DNA from: UKL13-2 sp043773745 | Lineage (GTDB): Bacteria; Pseudomonadota; Gammaproteobacteria; Burkholderiales; Usitatibacteraceae | Assembly (NCBI GenBank): GCA_043773745.1 | Contig: JAYVEV010000083.1 | Location: forward strand, 1 to 36,702 | Reading direction: 5' to 3' | DNA length: 36,702 nucleotides | Shown: piece after piece, positions 32,071 through 36,702 of the stretch | Numbering within the stretch: position 1 is the first letter of the stretch | How the letters are laid out: each line of letters starts with the position of its first letter | The notes under the pieces: model-generated | Told to the model about the DNA's origin: nothing | The model's database searches: none | What the model saw: only the letters and a program-made list of their open reading frames with translations | Position numbers and translations under genes: made by a program

Positions 32071-33336
32071 ATGAGTGAGAAAGTAGGCGAAAAACTGCTG
32101 TACTGTTCCTTTTGTGGCAAAAGCCAGCATGAGGTTCGTAAGCTTATTGCCGGTCCGTCCGTGTTTATCTGCGATGAATGTATTGATCTTTGCAATGACA
32201 TTATTCGCGAAGAAGCGCAGGCTGATCCCAACGCTAAAACCAGTAAAAGCGACCTGCCGACACCGCAGGAAATCTGCGATATTCTCGATCAGTATGTGAT
32301 CGATCAGGTCCAAGCTAAAAAAATCCTCTCGGTTGCGGTTTACAACCATTACAAGCGGCTCAAAGTTGGCGCCAAAGACGGCGAAGTTGAACTCGCCAAG
32401 TCCAATATTCTGCTGATTGGCCCAACGGGCTCTGGCAAAACCTTGCTTGCCCAGACTCTGGCGCGGTTATTAAATGTCCCGTTTGTGATTGCTGATGCCA
32501 CGACACTGACGGAAGCGGGCTATGTGGGTGAGGATGTCGAAAACATTATTCAAAAACTGCTGCAAAAGTGCGACTACGATGTTGAAAAAGCGCAACGCGG
32601 CATTGTATATATCGATGAGATCGATAAAATTTCGCGTAAATCCGATAATCCTTCGATTACCCGTGATGTGAGCGGCGAAGGCGTTCAACAAGCGCTGTTA
32701 AAACTGATTGAAGGTACGATTGCCTCGGTACCACCGCAGGGTGGTCGCAAGCATCCGAATCAGGAATTTGTGCAGATTGATACGTCCAATATGCTGTTCA
32801 TTTGTGGCGGTGCATTTGGTGGTCTGGAAAAGGTCATCCAAAACCGTACGGCTAAAACCGGTATCGGTTTTGGGGCAGATGTACGCAGCGAACAGGATCG
32901 CAACGCAACCAACGCTTTGCTGCGCGATGTCGAGCCGGAAGATTTGATTAAATATGGTTTGATTCCCGAGTTTGTCGGTCGCCTACCGGTCGTTGCCACT
33001 TTGGAAGAGTTAGACGTCAAAGCACTTGTACGTATTCTTACTGAACCCAAAAATGCCCTGACCAAGCAGTACCAAAAACTGTTTGCGATGGAAGGTGTTG
33101 AGCTTGAGTTTCGAGATGGTGCGCTCGGTGCGATTGCCAAACGGGCTCTTGAACGTAAGACCGGTGCGCGCGGCCTGCGGTCCATTATTGAGCATGCGTT
33201 ATTGGAAGTGATGTTTGAATTGCCGTCGCTCTCGAATGTAGAAAAAGCGCTGGTCGACGAGAACACCATTAACGCGGGACAAAAGCCGCTTCTAATGTAT
33301 GCCGACCAACCCAAGGTGGCTGGTGCCCAGAGCTGA
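32071..33336 (+). CDS. clpX: ATP-dependent Clp protease ATP-binding subunit ClpX
   Basis: ClpX is the AAA+ unfoldase that recognises tagged substrates (for example ssrA) and feeds ClpP. The 421-residue protein starts at ATG 32071 behind GAGGT. It has the zinc-binding domain (C12, C15, C34, C37), Walker A GPTGSGKT (117-124), Walker B VYIDEIDKI, the GYVGEDVE pore loop and the RKTGARGLRSI sensor region. IGFGADV, the form of the IGF ClpP-docking loop, is present. It has full length and all motifs. It has its own 172-base upstream region, so it may be transcribed both from the tig-clpP operon and from a local promoter. Confidence 0.97.
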   Translation: MSEKVGEKLLYCSFCGKSQHEVRKLIAGPSVFICDECIDLCNDIIREEAQADPNAKTSKSDLPTPQEICDILDQYVIDQVQAKKILSVAVYNHYKRLKVGAKDGEVELAKSNILLIGPTGSGKTLLAQTLARLLNVPFVIADATTLTEAGYVGEDVENIIQKLLQKCDYDVEKAQRGIVYIDEIDKISRKSDNPSITRDVSGEGVQQALLKLIEGTIASVPPQGGRKHPNQEFVQIDTSNMLFICGGAFGGLEKVIQNRTAKTGIGFGADVRSEQDRNATNALLRDVEPEDLIKYGLIPEFVGRLPVVATLEELDVKALVRILTEPKNALTKQYQKLFAMEGVELEFRDGALGAIAKRALERKTGARGLRSIIEHALLEVMFELPSLSNVEKALVDENTINAGQKPLLMYADQPKVAGAQS

Positions 33337-33477
33337 GACCAAGGCTGACCCAGCGTCGTCCACACACGCCACCGCTCTCGATATCAAGCGCGCCATCTTT
33401 TCTTGTGTAGCACGCTTGATACGCCCAGTCAAAATTCTTATGGGTTTAAACTTTTCCGATTCACCATCGCCACGCAT

Positions 33478-33505
33478 CTTGAGTTCTCCTGTTTTGTCCC
33501 CATTT
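33478..33505 (+). promoter_or_regulatory. Sigma-32 (RpoH) heat-shock promoter of lon
   Basis: CTTGAGT (33478-33484) and CCCCATTT (33498-33505) are separated by 13 bases. This is very close to the published sigma-32 consensus CTTGAAA - 13 to 15 - CCCCATNT. It lies 71 bases upstream of the lon start, in the clpX-lon gap, and lon is a classical heat-shock gene. Confidence 0.8.
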
Positions 33506-33521
33506 CTTCACTCTGGTGCAT

Positions 33522-33541
33522 TGATCGTGATTCCACGATCA
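33522..33541. promoter_or_regulatory. Perfect 8-bp inverted repeat in the lon leader
   Basis: TGATCGTG (33522-33529) and CACGATCA (33534-33541) pair exactly around a 4-base spacer. It lies just downstream of the sigma-32 promoter, within the lon leader, so it could form an RNA hairpin or serve as an operator. Confidence 0.4.
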
Positions 33542-33575
33542 GTTAGCGCTCAATAGACACTAAAAAGGCGAGATC

Positions 33576-35987
33576 ATGACGCTCATTACTGATGACCTTT
33601 CCACCACTATTTTGCCACTGTTACCGTTGCGGGATGTCGTCGTATTTCCGCATATGGTGATCCCGCTATTTGTGGGTCGTCCCAAATCCATCAAGGCGCT
33701 TGAAGCCGCGATGGAGGAGGGCAAAAATGTGGTGCTGATTGCCCAAAAATCAGCCGCCAATGACGACCCCAATCCTGAAGATTTATATGATGTTGGCTCC
33801 ATTGCCAGCATTCTGCAAATGCTGAAGTTGCCCGATGGCACGGTCAAAGTTTTGGTTGAAGGCATTCACCGTGCACGCATTAATCACGTGCTGGATGTGA
33901 AAGAAAATTACGAGGCCGAAGTAACGCCAGTTCCCCAGGCAGAAACGGATAACAATGAAGTTGAGGCGATGCGCCGAAGCTTATTTGCGCAGTTTGACCA
34001 ATACGTAAAGCTCAATAAAAAAATCCCGCCAGAAGTGCTGACCTCCTTGTCGGGTATTGATAATGCCAGTAGGCTCTCCGACACTATTGCCGCGCATCTT
34101 CCGCTGAAGCTTGAGCAGAAACAGCAAATCCTTGAAAATTTCGACGTGCCTTCACGCCTAGAACAATTGCTCGGCTTGCTGGAAACGGAGATTGATATTC
34201 TGCAGGTTGAAAAGCGCATCCGTGGCCGCGTCAAACGCCAGATGGAAAAATCCCAGCGTGAGTATTACCTGAACGAACAAGTCAAGGCGATCCAAAAAGA
34301 ACTCGGCGAGACCGAGGAGGGCGCTGATATTGACGAGCTCGAGAAAAAAATAAAAGGTGCGCATATGCCCAAAGAGGCACGCGCCAAAGCTGAAGCCGAG
34401 CTTAAAAAATTGAAGCTTATGTCGCCTATGTCGGCTGAAGCAACCGTGGTACGAAACTATATCGACACGGTGGTCGGTTTGCCTTGGAAGAAAAAAACCA
34501 AGGTCAATACTGATTTGACCAACGCCGAAAAAGTGCTCGATGCTGATCATTACGGTTTGGAAAAAGTAAAAGAGCGCATCGTTGAATACTTGGCGGTGCA
34601 GTCTCGCGTCGATAAACTCAAGGCGCCTATTCTGTGTCTGGTCGGCCCGCCCGGCGTCGGCAAAACCTCGCTTGGTCAGTCAATTGCCAAGGCGACCAAT
34701 CGAAAATTCATTCGCATGTCACTCGGTGGCGTTCGTGACGAGGCTGAGATTCGCGGTCACCGCCGTACCTACATTGGCTCCATGCCAGGCAAGATTTTGC
34801 AGAACATGAGCAAAGTCGGTGTGCGTAACCCATTATTCCTGCTTGATGAAGTCGACAAGATGGGCATGGATTTTCGCGGTGACCCGGCCAGCGCATTGCT
34901 TGAGGTGCTGGACCCAGAGCAAAATCACACCTTCCAGGATCACTATGTTGAAGTTGACTTTGATTTATCGGATGTGATGTTCGTTGCGACCTCGAATTCA
35001 TTCAACATTCCGCCAGCATTGCTGGACCGGATGGAAGTGATTCGATTGGCGGGTTATACCGAAGATGAAAAAGTACATATCGCTCGGCAGTATTTATTGC
35101 CCAAGCAAATGAAATCAAACGGCGTGAGAACTGAAGAATTAACAGTGGCGGATGCGGCGCTACGCGATATCACACGCTATTACACCCGCGAGGCTGGGGT
35201 ACGCGGCATGGATCGCGAAATTGCACGAATATGCCGCAAGGTCGTTAAAGCGCAAATGACCAAAAAGAAAGAAGGCAAAGTACAGGTGACCGCCAAGAGT
35301 CTTGATAAATATTTAGGCGTACGCCGCTACAGCTACGGTATCGCCGAAAAAACGAATCAAGTGGGGCAGGTTACCGGCCTTGCATGGACCGAGGTGGGCG
35401 GTGAGCTATTGACCGTAGAAGCTGTGCGCTTGCCAGGCAAAGGTAAAGTAGATACAACCGGCAAGCTCGGTGATGTCATGCAAGAGTCAATTAAAGCGGC
35501 AATATCGGTAGTACGTTCGCGCGCAAAGATGCTGGGTATTCCGGAAGATTTCTACGAAAAAAATGACCTGCATATTCACTTTCCGGAAGGTGCCACGCCG
35601 AAGGATGGACCGAGCGCAGGTATCGCCGTGACCACCGCACTAGTGTCGGTGCTCAGCGGCATTCCGGTGCGATGTGATGTGGCCATGACGGGCGAAATTA
35701 CCTTGCGTGGCGAAGTATTGCCAATCGGCGGCCTGAAAGAGAAGCTGCTGGCTGCGGCCAGAGGCGGCATCAAGACAGTATTGATACCGGACGAAAACCA
35801 AAAAGATTTGGTTGAAATTCCGGTTGAGATCACCAAAGATTTGACCATCATCCCGGTGCGCTGGATTGATAAAGTGTTTGAGCTTGCTTTGGAAAGAAAA
35901 CCGGTTCCGCTGGTTGAAAATGTGGAAGTAGCAGCAGTTCCAAGCGCGCCAGCCAAAGTCGAAGTGCCAACGATTACCAAGCATTAG
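33576..35987 (+). CDS. lon: ATP-dependent protease Lon
   Basis: Lon is a homohexameric AAA+ serine protease that removes damaged and certain regulatory proteins. The 803-residue protein has the N-terminal substrate-binding domain (LPLLPLRDVVVFPHMVIPLF), a coiled-coil region and Walker A GPPGVGKT (357-364). Walker B lies in FLLDEVDKM. The protease domain has the Ser-Lys dyad S680 (KDGPSAGIA) and K723 (GGLKEKLLAA), with the 43-residue spacing of the E. coli enzyme. ATG 33576 is preceded by AAGGCGAG. A sigma-32-type promoter and an inverted repeat lie upstream, and a long perfect hairpin lies downstream. Identity is certain. Confidence 0.97.
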   Translation: MTLITDDLSTTILPLLPLRDVVVFPHMVIPLFVGRPKSIKALEAAMEEGKNVVLIAQKSAANDDPNPEDLYDVGSIASILQMLKLPDGTVKVLVEGIHRARINHVLDVKENYEAEVTPVPQAETDNNEVEAMRRSLFAQFDQYVKLNKKIPPEVLTSLSGIDNASRLSDTIAAHLPLKLEQKQQILENFDVPSRLEQLLGLLETEIDILQVEKRIRGRVKRQMEKSQREYYLNEQVKAIQKELGETEEGADIDELEKKIKGAHMPKEARAKAEAELKKLKLMSPMSAEATVVRNYIDTVVGLPWKKKTKVNTDLTNAEKVLDADHYGLEKVKERIVEYLAVQSRVDKLKAPILCLVGPPGVGKTSLGQSIAKATNRKFIRMSLGGVRDEAEIRGHRRTYIGSMPGKILQNMSKVGVRNPLFLLDEVDKMGMDFRGDPASALLEVLDPEQNHTFQDHYVEVDFDLSDVMFVATSNSFNIPPALLDRMEVIRLAGYTEDEKVHIARQYLLPKQMKSNGVRTEELTVADAALRDITRYYTREAGVRGMDREIARICRKVVKAQMTKKKEGKVQVTAKSLDKYLGVRRYSYGIAEKTNQVGQVTGLAWTEVGGELLTVEAVRLPGKGKVDTTGKLGDVMQESIKAAISVVRSRAKMLGIPEDFYEKNDLHIHFPEGATPKDGPSAGIAVTTALVSVLSGIPVRCDVAMTGEITLRGEVLPIGGLKEKLLAAARGGIKTVLIPDENQKDLVEIPVEITKDLTIIPVRWIDKVFELALERKPVPLVENVEVAAVPSAPAKVEVPTITKH

Positions 35988-36032
35988 GGCTCGCAATAAG
36001 ATTTTTTTGTTTTAGGCAACAATCACAATCAA

Positions 36033-36068
36033 CAAGAACCCCGCGATACCTTAATCGCGGGGTTCTTG
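36033..36068 (+). terminator. Perfect 15-bp hairpin after lon
   Basis: Bases 36033-36047 pair exactly with 36054-36068 around a 6-base loop; the core is GAACCCCGCGAT. It lies 46 bases after the lon stop. No T-run follows on the plus strand, so it may be a terminator without a U-tract, or a 3' end that protects the mRNA. Confidence 0.6.
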
Positions 36069-36363
36069 CCATAATGAGGTAATAAATTTTGCACACAACT
36101 TGGCGCGCAGTTTCGCGAATTGCGATAAAATAAATGCATGAGATGTAGGAAAGCGACTCTCAATATTCATGACGACAATTAAATCGTTGCAAGCTATATT
36201 GATTTGTAATGCATTACATTTCTTTTTTGTACATCACACCCATTTAAATTCTCTGGTTTGCCGCTTTATTTTTATATAAAAATTTCCGACTTCGAGCGTG
36301 AATCCTGTCACGCAGTTTTCATAAATTTATTTCAAATCTCTAAATCACCATAAGGGGCTTTAC
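36069..36363. promoter_or_regulatory. AT-rich upstream region of hupB
   Basis: About 295 bases with no supported gene. It contains a perfect 14-bp palindrome, TGTAATGCATTACA, at 36205-36218, and AT-rich tracts (for example TATATAAA around 36273-36280) that could hold a promoter. I could not fit a good -35/-10 pair with confidence. Confidence 0.4.
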
Positions 36364-36636
36364 GTGAATAAAACCGAATTGATCGACGCAGTTGCAAAAT
36401 CTGCGGACATCTCCAAGGCCGCTGCCGGCCGTGCGATAGATGGAATGGTTGTAGCAGTTCGCCAATCGCTTAAGAAAGGCAATATGGTCACGCTGGTTGG
36501 CTTTGGTACCTTTTACGTTGGCAAACGCGCTGCTCGTGCCGGCCGCAATCCGCGTACGGGTGCCGCCATCAAGATCAAAGCAGCAAAAGTTCCAAAATTC
36601 AGAGCTGGTAAAGCGTTGAAGGATGCGCTAAACTAG
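36364..36636 (+). CDS. hupB: DNA-binding protein HU-beta
   Basis: HU is a small dimeric nucleoid protein that bends and compacts DNA. The 90-residue protein starts at GTG 36364 with AAGGGGC about 7 bases upstream. It matches HU throughout: MNKTELIDAVAKSADISKAAA (dimerisation helices), LVGFGTF, and the DNA-binding arm with RAGRNPRTGAAIKIKAAKVPKFRAGKALKDALN. The intercalating arm proline (RNPRTG) is present. Its position directly after lon and before a tRNA-Val is the usual proteobacterial arrangement. Confidence 0.96.
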   Translation: MNKTELIDAVAKSADISKAAAGRAIDGMVVAVRQSLKKGNMVTLVGFGTFYVGKRAARAGRNPRTGAAIKIKAAKVPKFRAGKALKDALN

Positions 36637-36644
36637 CAGGCTTC

Positions 36645-36702
36645 GGGTGCTTAGCTCAGCTGGTAGAGCGTCGCCCTTACAAGGCGAATGTCGGGGGTTC
36701 GA
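36645..36702 (+). tRNA. tRNA-Val (anticodon TAC), 3' end cut by the window
   Basis: Starts GGGTGCTTAGCTCAGCTGG with a standard D arm. The anticodon stem TCGCC/GGCGA encloses loop CTTACAA, giving anticodon UAC. The sequence ends inside the T loop (GGGGTTCGA), so the last 18 or so bases lie outside the window. It begins 8 bases after the hupB stop. Confidence 0.93.

Noticed and set aside
33299..33556. An 85-codon frame across the clpX end and the lon leader
   Set aside because: It overlaps clpX in another frame and spans the sigma-32 promoter; there is no binding site and the composition is non-coding.
33543..33563. A CIRCE-like element (TTAGCGCTC...) before lon
   Set aside because: The second half does not match GAGTGCTAA and the spacing is 21 rather than 27 bases; the sigma-32 promoter explains heat control better.

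Overview
The window looks like a chromosomal segment of a betaproteobacterium, most likely in or near Burkholderiales (an Oxalobacteraceae-like genome is my best guess). This is inferred from the tig-clpP-clpX-lon-hupB-tRNA-Val order, the hpnCDE squalene genes, an rnr-rlmB pair next to tRNA-Leu, and small DUF3309-type membrane proteins. Base composition is roughly balanced. Nothing looks like a phage, integron, insertion sequence or CRISPR array.

Layout. 1-660: two tiny membrane-protein genes on the minus strand. 859-3056: cysDN, the two subunits of ATP sulfurylase, followed by a strong terminator and tRNA-Leu(CAG). 3272-6726: rnr and rlmB, overlapping by four bases. 6775-15644 (minus): three signalling genes. 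These are a soluble 1,928-residue hybrid histidine kinase with nine 92-residue HAMP-type repeats and three receivers, a REC-HisKA-HATPase-REC hybrid kinase, and a REC-GGDEF diguanylate cyclase. Divergent from them (16069-16668) is a small protein resembling a histidine kinase core with a degenerate ATPase half, like ChpT-type phosphotransferases. 16772-18136: hflX. 18371-21839: accessory membrane proteins, a collagen-like lipoprotein, a truncated DUF2235 remnant and a fumarylacetoacetase-fold protein with a Tat-lipoprotein-like leader. 21884-25476 (minus): a class III cyclase with a PEGA domain, a duplicated TssQ-like lipoprotein and a membrane-anchored Ser/Thr kinase. 25733-29504 (minus): hpnC, hpnD and hpnE (squalene synthesis), plus an SDR that lacks its catalytic tyrosine. 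29698-36702: tRNA-Leu(UAG), tig, clpP, clpX, a sigma-32-type promoter, lon, hupB and the start of tRNA-Val(UAC).

How the genes fit together. The most interesting block is 6775-16668. Two multi-receiver kinases and a diguanylate cyclase sit next to a possible stand-alone phosphotransferase, and no ordinary HPt domain is visible, so the four genes could form one cytoplasmic phosphorelay feeding c-di-GMP. The second is 21884-25476, where a cyclic-nucleotide enzyme, a T6SS-associated type lipoprotein and a Ser/Thr kinase appear to form an envelope signalling module without any T6SS structural genes nearby. The rest is housekeeping: sulfate activation, RNA decay and modification, hopanoid precursor supply, and protein folding and turnover under heat-shock control.
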